DNA of 64,000 nucleotides from Candidatus Atribacteria bacterium (GTDB taxonomy: Bacteria > Atribacterota > Phoenicimicrobiia > Phoenicimicrobiales > Stramentimicrobiaceae). The stretch is taken from positions 1 through 64,000 of the forward strand of contig JAKPKS010000082.1 in the NCBI GenBank assembly GCA_029553585.1. Reading direction: 5' to 3'. Shown piece by piece: positions 18,871-25,841 of the stretch; position 1 is the stretch's first letter, and each line of letters begins with the position of its first letter. A program made the translations under genes and the position numbers. The notes beneath the pieces were generated by a model, which was given only the letters and a program-made list of their open reading frames with translations, was not told the DNA's origin and did not search any database.

Positions 18871-19330
18871 ATCAAATTTAGGTAATATCATGCTTTGTAG
18901 CTTGAGATAATTTTGTTAAAAACTAAAGTAATAAAATAAAAGCTCTTTAGAATAAATGCATGCGATTGCCACGGCACCCAGTATTTTAGCTTAAGGACTG
19001 TTTCGTAATGATCAGGAAAAGAAAATATTTTCTTACAAGTTTGTATTTAACAATATGCAGGTATATGCTATGCAGGTATACCTCTTTTTAACGCACGACG
19101 CATTACGAAATAGGGGTTTTAAGGGGATACTTCCCCTGACTATAACTTAGCTTTAACCAGGGTTTCTCTTTTTTGAATTATATTATTATTAGCTTAATGC
19201 ATTATTTGTTAATTATTATTATGTTTATACGGTATACTATATACGTTATACGTTATACTATTTGCTTGAAGGTTTTGAAGGGGATACTTCCCCTGTCGAA
19301 ATGTAATTTTAATGAAAGAGGTGATTCAGA
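18871..19330. repeat. repeat-filled gap between mbhM and mbhN
   Basis: No convincing gene is present. The gap holds a diverged REP-like copy (18961-19020), a short ACGNNNN array (19091-19111), a palindromic tract rich in TATACGTTATAC (19226-19260) and two copies of a hairpin, AGGGGATACTTCCCCT, at 19122-19137 and 19279-19294. The hairpin resembles the one in the mbh leader at 11071-11088. It looks like repeat insertion inside an operon. Confidence 0.65.
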
Positions 19331-19738
19331 ATGCCGACACCAATGGTGTTTGAGTTAATCAAGCAGCTTTTACATAAACCTGCCACTAATTGTTTTCCGG
19401 TAAAGTACCATCCAGGAAAAACAACAGTTACCGAGTTGATAAAGAAAGTTCAGGATGGTGAAGCCCAGATTAATTCACCTGTAGAGATACCGGAAAAATT
19501 CAGAGGGAAGATATCCTATGATAGAGAAAATTGCATTGGATGCCGTTTATGTATTCGGGTCTGCCCCTCCCGGGCGATTGAATTCCTTCCCGAAGATAAA
19601 AAGATAAAAATTAGAATTGACCGCTGCATCTTTTGTTCACAATGTAATGATATTTGCCCGGTCAATGTACTCAAAATGTCTGAGGATTTCCTATTGGCTA
19701 ATGAAGATCGTTTTGCCCAGGAATTGATTGTCCAGTAA
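19331..19738 (+). CDS. mbhN: MbhN, NuoI-like 2x[4Fe-4S] ferredoxin subunit
   Basis: 135-residue iron-sulfur subunit with two cluster motifs, CIGCRLCIRVCP (from about residue 69) and CIFCSQCNDICP (from about 99). It relays electrons, presumably from ferredoxin, to MbhJ. ATG 19331 is preceded by AGAGGTGAT. It completes the A-to-N set despite the gap before it, and a clear terminator follows. Confidence 0.92.
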   Translation: MPTPMVFELIKQLLHKPATNCFPVKYHPGKTTVTELIKKVQDGEAQINSPVEIPEKFRGKISYDRENCIGCRLCIRVCPSRAIEFLPEDKKIKIRIDRCIFCSQCNDICPVNVLKMSEDFLLANEDRFAQELIVQ

Positions 19739-19787
19739 GAAAACTTAGTAACAAAAATGTGTTATTATTTTAATGGTGAGTGCAGAT

Positions 19788-19845
19788 AAGATGAATACTA
19801 TGAGACTGATTTTTTAGAACAGTGTCCTAGTATTCATCTTTTTTA
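19788..19845 (+). terminator. rho-independent terminator of the mbh operon
   Basis: Perfect 13-bp stem AAGATGAATACTA (19788-19800) with TAGTATTCATCTT (19828-19840), followed directly by a T tract. Confidence 0.85.
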
Positions 19846-19907
19846 TTGTAAAAACATACCTTTTTGCTATCCAGGGTACAGAGAGAAGGTTCAAGATAGA
19901 TCAGAAA

Positions 19908-20354
19908 TCAGATCAGGAGGGGAATAGTGTTTAGTTTATCTTCTTGTAGCAGGTTGATAAACAGATGACATGCCTTTAAGATCGGCTCACTTAATCCCTC
20001 CCCTATTTTAGTAGAAAGTGGTTGTATGCCAATTAGTATGATTTTCTGGCAATAGGGAGTTAGATATCCTATCAAATAGGATATAGACAGGTAATGAGTG
20101 GAAAGCTGTAGAGATACAATCTTTTCGGGTGGGATAACCCTGATACTGCCTGCTTCAAGTTCCATTTCCACAGTATCAACAATAACCAGGAGCTCGGGAT
20201 GAATTTTTTTTATAACTGAAGTAAAATTTTCAGGGGCAGATTTGCCGTCTATTACAGTCCAGTTGTTTGCCTTGAAATGCTGAGCAATGTAAGAGCCTGC
20301 TCCATCATCGGATCGTAAAGGATTACCTATTCCCATAAGCAAATTTTTTACCAT
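19908..20354 (-). CDS. hydrogenase maturation protease (M52 family)
   Basis: Peptidase of the HycI/HyaD family, which trims the C-terminus of [NiFe]-hydrogenase large subunits after metal insertion. About 148 residues begin MVKNLLMGIGNPLRSDDG, the family signature with a metal-binding acid; further acids are in VIVDTVEMELEAGS and a conserved STHYLS histidine follows. The start at 20354 is preferred over 20402 because family members begin a few residues before GIGNP. It converges on the mbh operon, so MbhL is the likely substrate. Confidence 0.85.
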   Translation of the reverse strand: MVKNLLMGIGNPLRSDDGAGSYIAQHFKANNWTVIDGKSAPENFTSVIKKIHPELLVIVDTVEMELEAGSIRVIPPEKIVSLQLSTHYLSISYLIGYLTPYCQKIILIGIQPLSTKIGEGLSEPILKACHLFINLLQEDKLNTIPLLI

Positions 20355-20476
20355 GGTACATACTCTCTTTAATATATTATAAAAAGTTGCAGTAAAGTTC
20401 AAAGGATTGTAATATTATAATATAATACAAAGTTATAGCAATCAATTAATTATCCTTTAAAAGGAGGGTAAAGCTC

Positions 20477-21109
20477 TTGAGAAGAACCAGACGTATTTAT
20501 AAAAGGCAAACCAGGAGTAATCTGGAAACTCTCATTATTTTGATTGGAGCGATTATAATCTTATCTGTTGCTTTTTATATGGCCCGGGAAAAAAGTTTTT
20601 TGCCACCAAAAGAATTTAAAGTAGAAGAGGAAGCAGAAGTTAAGGAAGAGGTAGCCAAAGTGAGTGAGGATGAGCAAAAAGCAATTGGTGAAATAATTAT
20701 CCAGAGTGAAAAGATTGCTGAATCTGTAACAATGGCACCACAAAAACCGGTTGAAGAAGGGAATTCTGCCCCGGTAATAGTGCAAACACCTTCCAGAGAA
20801 AGTGAGATACCAGCTAAGCCCGCGGTAACTGTTCCTGCCCAGCCAAAACCGGAAACACCAGCTCCACCTGCTGAAATCAAACCTGCAACAGGGGCAGCCT
20901 ATACTGTACAGGTAGGATTTTTTTCTATTGAGAGTAATGCCAGAAATTTGGCTAAAGAGATAGAGAATCGGGGATTTCAGACTTTTGTTATAAAGCAGAA
21001 TAATTACTTTAAAGTACAGGTAGGCCAATATCCTTTGCGGGAACAGGCAGAGAAGGCCTTGCAGCAATTAAAGAATATGGGTTATGAGACCTGGCTTACC
21101 CAAAAATAG
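20477..21109 (+). CDS. SPOR-domain membrane protein
   Basis: 210-residue protein: a basic N-terminus, one membrane helix (about 17-36), a Glu/Pro/Ala-rich linker and a C-terminal SPOR domain (YTVQVGFFSIESNARNLA ... YFKVQVGQYPLREQAEKAL). SPOR domains bind denuded glycan strands of peptidoglycan at division septa, so a role in cell-wall remodelling outside the inner membrane is likely. The specific partner is unknown. TTG 20477 has AAGGAGGGT upstream. rex follows about 60 bp later. Confidence 0.85.
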   Translation: MRRTRRIYKRQTRSNLETLIILIGAIIILSVAFYMAREKSFLPPKEFKVEEEAEVKEEVAKVSEDEQKAIGEIIIQSEKIAESVTMAPQKPVEEGNSAPVIVQTPSRESEIPAKPAVTVPAQPKPETPAPPAEIKPATGAAYTVQVGFFSIESNARNLAKEIENRGFQTFVIKQNNYFKVQVGQYPLREQAEKALQQLKNMGYETWLTQK

Positions 21110-21170
21110 GAAGAGTATTATACTAATACCTTCTCCAAGATGTTATATTTTTTAGAAAGGGTTATGACTT

Positions 21171-21809
21171 ATCAAGATTAGAAAAAAGCGTATTCCACAG
21201 GCGACTATTGATCGACTGCCAATTTACCACAGAACCTTAGAATCTTTGCTTGAAACAAGGGATAGAAATAAACTATCTACCATATCATCTTCTAAGCTGT
21301 CAGAGATAACCGGTATCAATTCCTATCAGATTAGAAAAGATTTTTCATATTTTGGTGAATTCGGGAAAAGAGGCATCGGTTATCCAGTTTCCGAATTAGC
21401 TAAAAAATTAAAAAAAATAATGAAATCAAATAAAAAATGGGATATTGCTCTGGCAGGTGCCGGTAATATAGGAACTGCTTTTCTTCGCTACAAAGGTTTT
21501 TCCAAAAGAGGCTTTACTATTAGATTAGTTTTTGATAATGATATTTTAAAAATTGGTACTGAAATAGATAATATTAAAATACTGCCCATTCAAGAAATGG
21601 AAGAACACTTAAAAAAACAGAAAATAAAAATTGGTATTATCGCAGTTCCTGCTCAATCGGCTCAGGAAGTGGCTGATAAGATGATTGCCGGTGGAGTGCG
21701 GTCTATATTAAATTTTGCTCCGGTCAGTATCAGGCATTCACAGGGGGTATCAATTAAACACATTGATATTGCGATTGAGCTGGAAAAGTTGGTTTATTAT
21801 TTGTTTTAG
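21171..21809 (+). CDS. rex: redox-sensing transcriptional repressor Rex
   Basis: Rex represses fermentation and hydrogenase genes and lets go when NADH/NAD+ rises. Visible are the winged helix (SKLSEITGINSYQIRKDFSYFGEFGKRG), the Rossmann motif ALAGAGNIG and the C-terminal dimer helix. The first standard start in frame is TTG 21246, but coding similarity continues upstream through RIPQATIDRLPIYHRTLE, the conserved Rex opening, to a stop at 21165. The best placed initiator is ATC 21171, nine bases after AAAGGG (21156-21161), giving 212 residues, the usual size. A one-base insertion after ATG 21164 would be the alternative. An 18-bp Rex operator lies 114 bp downstream of the gene. Confidence 0.9.
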   Translation: MKIRKKRIPQATIDRLPIYHRTLESLLETRDRNKLSTISSSKLSEITGINSYQIRKDFSYFGEFGKRGIGYPVSELAKKLKKIMKSNKKWDIALAGAGNIGTAFLRYKGFSKRGFTIRLVFDNDILKIGTEIDNIKILPIQEMEEHLKKQKIKIGIIAVPAQSAQEVADKMIAGGVRSILNFAPVSIRHSQGVSIKHIDIAIELEKLVYYLF

Positions 21810-21880
21810 TTTTCTATTTAAAACTATCATTTTTTAAGTTTGTCAGATTACTATAAAATACATAAAAATTAAGAATAAAT

Positions 21881-21909
21881 TTGACATATCTAATGAGCAA
21901 TGTTAAAAT
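21881..21909 (+). promoter_or_regulatory. promoter of the formate dehydrogenase operon
   Basis: Consensus -35 TTGACA (21881-21886), 17-bp spacer and -10 TAAAAT (21904-21909) with an extended TG. Transcription should begin near 21916, seven bases before the Rex operator. Confidence 0.8.
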
Positions 21910-21922
21910 ATTTTGGTATGTT

Positions 21923-21940
21923 TTGTGATATTTTTCACAA
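21923..21940. promoter_or_regulatory. Rex operator
   Basis: TTGTGATATTTTTCACAA is an inverted repeat TTGTGA-N6-TCACAA, the classic Rex binding site. It lies just after the predicted start site, so bound Rex would block initiation or early elongation. It is close to the rex gene itself. Confidence 0.85.
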
Positions 21941-22028
21941 ATTTATTTTGAGGGAAAAGATTTCATTTACTAGTATTTAGTACCATATTTTTTTACTGTT
22001 AAAACTTTATTTTAAAAGAGAGTTTATT

Positions 22029-22376
22029 ATGAAAATCAAAGATATTGTCAATATATTGGATGCTGAAGTATTGAGCGGGGAAGATTTGCTGGATCGGGAA
22101 ATTGAAGAGTTTGCCGCCAGTGATCTGTTAAGTGATGTCCTTGCTTTATCCAAAGATAATTTCTTGCTACTAACCGGATTGACCACACAACAGGTAGTCA
22201 GAACTGCTGAGATTGCCGGAGGAGTGGGGGTAATTTTTGTGAGAGGTAAGGCTCCTGAGCAGGAAGCAATCGGATTGGCTCATTCGCATCATATTCCACT
22301 TTTAATGACCTCGAAAACAATGTTTGATGCCTGTAAAGCAATTGTTGAAGAAATTATTAAACAGAAGGAAAAATGA
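22029..22376 (+). CDS. DRTGG-domain protein
   Basis: First gene of the Rex-controlled operon. The 115-residue soluble protein resembles the DRTGG domain, with ASDLLSDVLA at about residue 36 and LLLTGLTTQQVVRTAEIAG in the middle. DRTGG domains occur with CBS domains and in HprK-like and phosphotransacetylase-like proteins, and are thought to sense a ligand; the ligand is unknown. In Thermotoga and clostridia similar proteins precede HydABC-type genes. It overlaps the next gene by four bases. Confidence 0.75.
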   Translation: MKIKDIVNILDAEVLSGEDLLDREIEEFAASDLLSDVLALSKDNFLLLTGLTTQQVVRTAEIAGGVGVIFVRGKAPEQEAIGLAHSHHIPLLMTSKTMFDACKAIVEEIIKQKEK

Positions 22377-23302
22377 CTGTTTTACATTCCAGAGAAAAAT
22401 TAACCTTAGCCAATGAGTTAATTTATGAATTAAAAGTAAAAGATGCCATGACCAGAGAGGTAATTTTTTTCGATAAAAATGCTACCTTTCGTGAAGTTCA
22501 AATGGCTTTAAAAGAAAATAGAATTTCGGGTGTACCAATTTTAGATGAACAGAAAAATATTATTGGTATTGTTAGTATTGATAATGTAATTACTGCTCTG
22601 GATAAAGGCTATGTGAATGAAAAAGTAGAAAACTACATGGCTAAAGAGGTTATAACTATCCCTCAAAATTATTCTCTGGTTTCAGCTATTAAAAAATTTG
22701 AAAAATATCAGTTTGGACGATTACCGGTAACTGATAAAGCCCATTCCTGCAAAATGGTAGGTATTCTGACTATGGGTGATATCTTAAATCGATTGCTGGT
22801 TAGTATACAGACCATTGCCGAGAAAGTTGAAAAAGATGAAGATAAAAATTCCCAGTTGTCAGATGAATTAGTCAGAAAAGTACAACAAAGACCATTACGT
22901 TTTGAAGTAAAAAAAGCTGATTTTGATAATGCGGGCAGGGTAGCCAGTATTATCAGAAATTATTTACAAAAATTAAATATTGATAAAAAATTACTGAGAA
23001 GAGTAGCAATTGTATGCTATGAAGCAGAGATGAATATCAGCATACATTCTTTAGGGGGGTATATATCGATAGAGGTTGAGCAAAACGGTATTACCATAAC
23101 TGCTGTTGATTATGGGCCAGGGATCCCGGATATTGAAGAGGCAATGAAACCCGGGTTCACAACTGCTTCTGAACAGATAAGGGCTTTAGGGTTTGGTGCC
23201 GGTATGGGCTTACCCAATATAAAAAAATGTGCTGATCGCTTAGAATTGGAGTCTTCTATGGAAACAGGTACCATTTTAAAAGCAGTAGTCTATTTAAGTT
23301 AG
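22373..23302 (+). CDS. CBS-pair protein with anti-sigma-type ATPase domain
   Basis: 309 residues with two parts. Residues ~24-145 form two CBS motifs (DAMTREVIFFDKNATFREV and NYMAKEVITIPQNYSLVSA), which usually bind adenine nucleotides. Residues ~180-305 form a GHKL/SpoIIAB-like ATPase with an N-box (EAEMNISIHS), G1 (DYGPGIPD) and G2 (GFGAGMGLPNI). It could be a Ser/Thr kinase or anti-sigma-like switch reading the energy charge. No histidine phospho-acceptor domain is seen. The target is unknown; the neighbours suggest the formate dehydrogenase complex or its transcription. Confidence 0.8.
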   Translation: MTVLHSREKLTLANELIYELKVKDAMTREVIFFDKNATFREVQMALKENRISGVPILDEQKNIIGIVSIDNVITALDKGYVNEKVENYMAKEVITIPQNYSLVSAIKKFEKYQFGRLPVTDKAHSCKMVGILTMGDILNRLLVSIQTIAEKVEKDEDKNSQLSDELVRKVQQRPLRFEVKKADFDNAGRVASIIRNYLQKLNIDKKLLRRVAIVCYEAEMNISIHSLGGYISIEVEQNGITITAVDYGPGIPDIEEAMKPGFTTASEQIRALGFGAGMGLPNIKKCADRLELESSMETGTILKAVVYLS

Positions 23303-23311
23303 GAGGTTAAA

Positions 23312-23656
23312 ATGAAGTTAAGTCAGATTATAGAAGAATGTAAACTGAAGAAAATAGTTTTCTGTTCTGATGATGAAATTAAGAATGGTTATTGTGGTGA
23401 TTTAATGTCTGATGTTATCGCGCACGCTAAGACCGATAGCGTCTGGGTTACGGTCCAGGCTCATAAAAATAGCATTGCGGTAGCCTTAATTAAAGAGATA
23501 CGGGCAATTATTTTCACTAATAATGTTGCCATAAGCCAGGAATTAATTGATAAAGCTAAAGAAGAAGATATTAATCTGTTCAGCACTGAAAATAATTCTT
23601 TCCAATTATGCGGATTATTATATAAATTATTGGAGGGCAGTAACCATCAGGATTGA
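23312..23656 (+). CDS. small DRTGG-like protein
   Basis: A 114-residue soluble protein resembling the first gene of the operon in length and in the motif GDLMSDVIAHAK, but lacking its TG-rich stretch. It probably shares the DRTGG-like fold. An AGGAGG site precedes the ATG. The 3' end contains the ribosome-binding site of the next gene. Function unknown. Confidence 0.65.
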   Translation: MKLSQIIEECKLKKIVFCSDDEIKNGYCGDLMSDVIAHAKTDSVWVTVQAHKNSIAVALIKEIRAIIFTNNVAISQELIDKAKEEDINLFSTENNSFQLCGLLYKLLEGSNHQD

Positions 23657-24389
23657 TTTGCATATCCATTCTGCTCTTTCGGCTTGCGGCGAAGACATTA
23701 TGTCCCCGCAAAGAATATTAAAAAGGGCAGAACAAAGTGGATTGAACTTAATTGCTATTACTGACCATAATGCAATTGCCCATTCCATTTTGATTAATGA
23801 ACTAAAAAAAGCTAACTCAGTGAATGTTATTTTAGGAGTAGAGTTGACAACCAGGGAAGAAGTGCATTTATTGGGTTATTTCCCGGATGAATTGAGCCTG
23901 AAAGAGATGGGGGAAAAAATAGATGAATATCTGCCGAAATTAGAAAATAGACCATCTTTCTTTGGTTACCAGTTAATCTATAATGAGCAGGAAGAAGTAA
24001 ACGAGATTGATTACCGGCTAAGGCAGAATGCATTACAGGCAAGTATGGAGGAATTGGTTAATTTCATACACTATCTGGGTGGTATAGCAGTGCCGGCCCA
24101 TATTCACAGAGATTATTGCAGTATAAAAAGCCAGATAGGGTTTTTAGATCCAAATAGTGATTTTGATGCAGTAGAAATATCACGATTTGAGTGGATAAAA
24201 AAGCAATATAAAATAGGTGATTTACTGGAAGGATTTCCGGTAGTAAGTGGCTCAGATAGCCATTTTTTGGAAGATATTGGCACTTTTTACTGGGAAGTGG
24301 ATGATGAGAGAAAAATAATGGATTTTGATTCATTGAAAAATTTTTTAAAGGAAATCAGGATTGAAAGACATAGCAGACCATCTTTTTGA
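23646..24389 (+). CDS. PHP-domain phosphoesterase
   Basis: Metal-dependent phosphoesterase-like protein of the PHP superfamily: RIDLHIHSALSACGED at the N-terminus (the HxH metal ligands), ITDHNAI, later VPAHIHRD and SGSDSH. About 247 residues. No standard start fits: ATC 23646 is eight bases after GGAGGG (23632-23637) and yields the expected M-RIDLHIHS opening. TTG 23658 lies just after the upstream stop and would remove the first strand. PHP genes of this kind recur in HydABC-type operons; the substrate is unknown. Confidence 0.8.
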   Translation: MRIDLHIHSALSACGEDIMSPQRILKRAEQSGLNLIAITDHNAIAHSILINELKKANSVNVILGVELTTREEVHLLGYFPDELSLKEMGEKIDEYLPKLENRPSFFGYQLIYNEQEEVNEIDYRLRQNALQASMEELVNFIHYLGGIAVPAHIHRDYCSIKSQIGFLDPNSDFDAVEISRFEWIKKQYKIGDLLEGFPVVSGSDSHFLEDIGTFYWEVDDERKIMDFDSLKNFLKEIRIERHSRPSF

Positions 24390-24897
24390 TATCTTTGAAA
24401 ATTCAGTCAATGCTGGGGCAAGTGAAGTTATAGTAAGAATTGCTAATACTGAAAATCATTTTTTTTGCAGCATCACCGACAATGGAACAGGAATTAGCGG
24501 ACCTGAAGTACTGGATCCCTTTGTAACTTCCCGGAAAACCAGAAGGGTGGGATTGGGACTTCCTTTATTAAAAAAGGCAGCAGAGGATACCGGGGGATAC
24601 CTAAAGATAAAAAAAAGAGAAGAGATGAGGGGTACTACATTACAATTCGAAATGGACACCTCTCATATTGATGCTAAACCCTTTGGTGATTTAGCACAGA
24701 CATTTGCAGATATCTTTTTTGCCTGGCCGGAAATGGTTTTTAAATTATATATATCAACAAGAGGCAGCGAAGAGCTGGTTTTAGATTTTCAAAGATTACG
24801 GCAGGAAGCAGAAGAGGGGTTAGTCGATCTGCTAAAACTGAGAAAGCATATTTATGAGGTTGCCAGGGAAGAACTAAAAAAAATAGATATCGGATAA
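24361..24897 (+). CDS. GHKL ATPase-domain protein
   Basis: 178-residue protein with a Bergerat ATP-binding fold: N-box LFDIFENSVNAGAS, G1 DNGTGISG and G2 RKTRRVGLGLPLLKKAAED. It lacks any sensor or histidine-acceptor domain. It starts with TTG 24361 inside the end of the PHP gene, with AAGGA upstream. As the second such ATPase in the cassette it may work with the CBS-ATPase protein. Function unproven. Confidence 0.75.
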   Translation: MKDIADHLFDIFENSVNAGASEVIVRIANTENHFFCSITDNGTGISGPEVLDPFVTSRKTRRVGLGLPLLKKAAEDTGGYLKIKKREEMRGTTLQFEMDTSHIDAKPFGDLAQTFADIFFAWPEMVFKLYISTRGSEELVLDFQRLRQEAEEGLVDLLKLRKHIYEVAREELKKIDIG

Positions 24898-24954
24898 CAT
24901 TTTTAAGGGTATAAAAAATATTTTAATATAATTTACTGTTCAAGAGGAGGAACT

Positions 24955-25323
24955 ATGAAAAATCTGGAAGAGCTAAGGATGATGAGAGAGAAGGTAAAGA
25001 GGGACTTAGCACTTAGAACAGGACAGCATCGTATTAAGATTGTTGTAGGAATGGGTAGTTGTGGAATAGCAGCTGGTGCCAGGGATACTATGAATGAATT
25101 GCTGGATTTGATTGAAAAAAACCATAGGACTGATATTATGGTCACTGCCTCAGGCTGTTTTGGTTTTTGTGCCCAGGAACCTATGATACATGTGTATGTA
25201 GATGACCAGAGGCCGGTAACCTATCGTAATGTTGATATTGATGCAGCAAGATTAATTTTTAATGAGCATATTTTAAACAATAGAGTAGTAGAACAATATC
25301 TTTTTTCAAAGGGGAAGAAATAA
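24955..25323 (+). CDS. [2Fe-2S] thioredoxin-like ferredoxin
   Basis: 122-residue protein of the NuoE/NuoF-N-terminal type. Conserved cysteines lie in GMGSCGIAAGA and TASGCFGFCAQEP, enough for part or all of a [2Fe-2S] site. It resembles the N-terminal ~95 residues of the NuoF-type protein downstream. Such a small protein regularly accompanies HydABC-type complexes. It overlaps the next gene by one base. Confidence 0.8.
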   Translation: MKNLEELRMMREKVKRDLALRTGQHRIKIVVGMGSCGIAAGARDTMNELLDLIEKNHRTDIMVTASGCFGFCAQEPMIHVYVDDQRPVTYRNVDIDAARLIFNEHILNNRVVEQYLFSKGKK

Positions 25324-25820
25324 TGAGTGAAACAACTGTCTTAAAAAATGATGAAATAGCTTTAGAAGAAAAATACCAGGAATTGAGAGATTATATCCAT
25401 GAAAATAAGGAGAAAAAGGGTTACTTAATTCCTGTTCTCTATAAAGCACAATCTCTATTTGGTTACCTGCCCGCAGAGGTTCAAAACTTTGTAGCTGAAG
25501 AAATGAATGTTTCTCCCAGTGAAGTTTTTGGAGTAATCACTTTTTATTCCTATTTTAAAACACAGCCAGTGGGGCGCCATACCATTACCATCTGTATGGG
25601 AACCGCCTGCTATGTCAGAGGTGCCAAAAAGATTTTAGAGGCATTGGAAGATAAATTGGGCATAAAGATAGGAGAAACAACAGAAGATTTGAGGTTTACT
25701 TTGGGAGAACAACGTTGTTTTGGGTCATGCGGTATGGCTCCGGTTATTATGATTGACCAGGATGTACATGGTCGTTTGACTGCCAGTAAATTAGATGCAA
25801 TATTAGAAAAATATAAATAG
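25323..25820 (+). CDS. NuoE-like subunit (HydC/gamma type)
   Basis: 165-residue 24-kDa-type subunit with a helical N-terminus (GYLIPVLYKAQSLFGYLP, FGVITFYSYF) and a thioredoxin-fold [2Fe-2S] domain with CMGTACYVRG and CFGSCGMAP supplying four cysteines. It pairs with the FMN subunit NuoF/HydB to pass electrons from NAD(P)H. It would serve the formate dehydrogenase encoded downstream. Confidence 0.9.
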   Translation: MSETTVLKNDEIALEEKYQELRDYIHENKEKKGYLIPVLYKAQSLFGYLPAEVQNFVAEEMNVSPSEVFGVITFYSYFKTQPVGRHTITICMGTACYVRGAKKILEALEDKLGIKIGETTEDLRFTLGEQRCFGSCGMAPVIMIDQDVHGRLTASKLDAILEKYK

Positions 25821-25841
25821 TTTCAGAAGGAGTAGTTAATT

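Noticed and set aside
20561-21067. Long minus-strand frames opposite the SPOR-domain gene
   Set aside because: Two antisense frames exist only because the plus strand is low-complexity Glu/Pro/Ala/Lys coding sequence. The plus gene has the start signal and a recognisable domain.
24955-25323. Frameshifted fragment of the NuoF gene
   Set aside because: It resembles the NuoF N-terminus but has its own start signal, full domain length and four-base-type coupling to NuoE; stand-alone versions are known beside HydABC genes.
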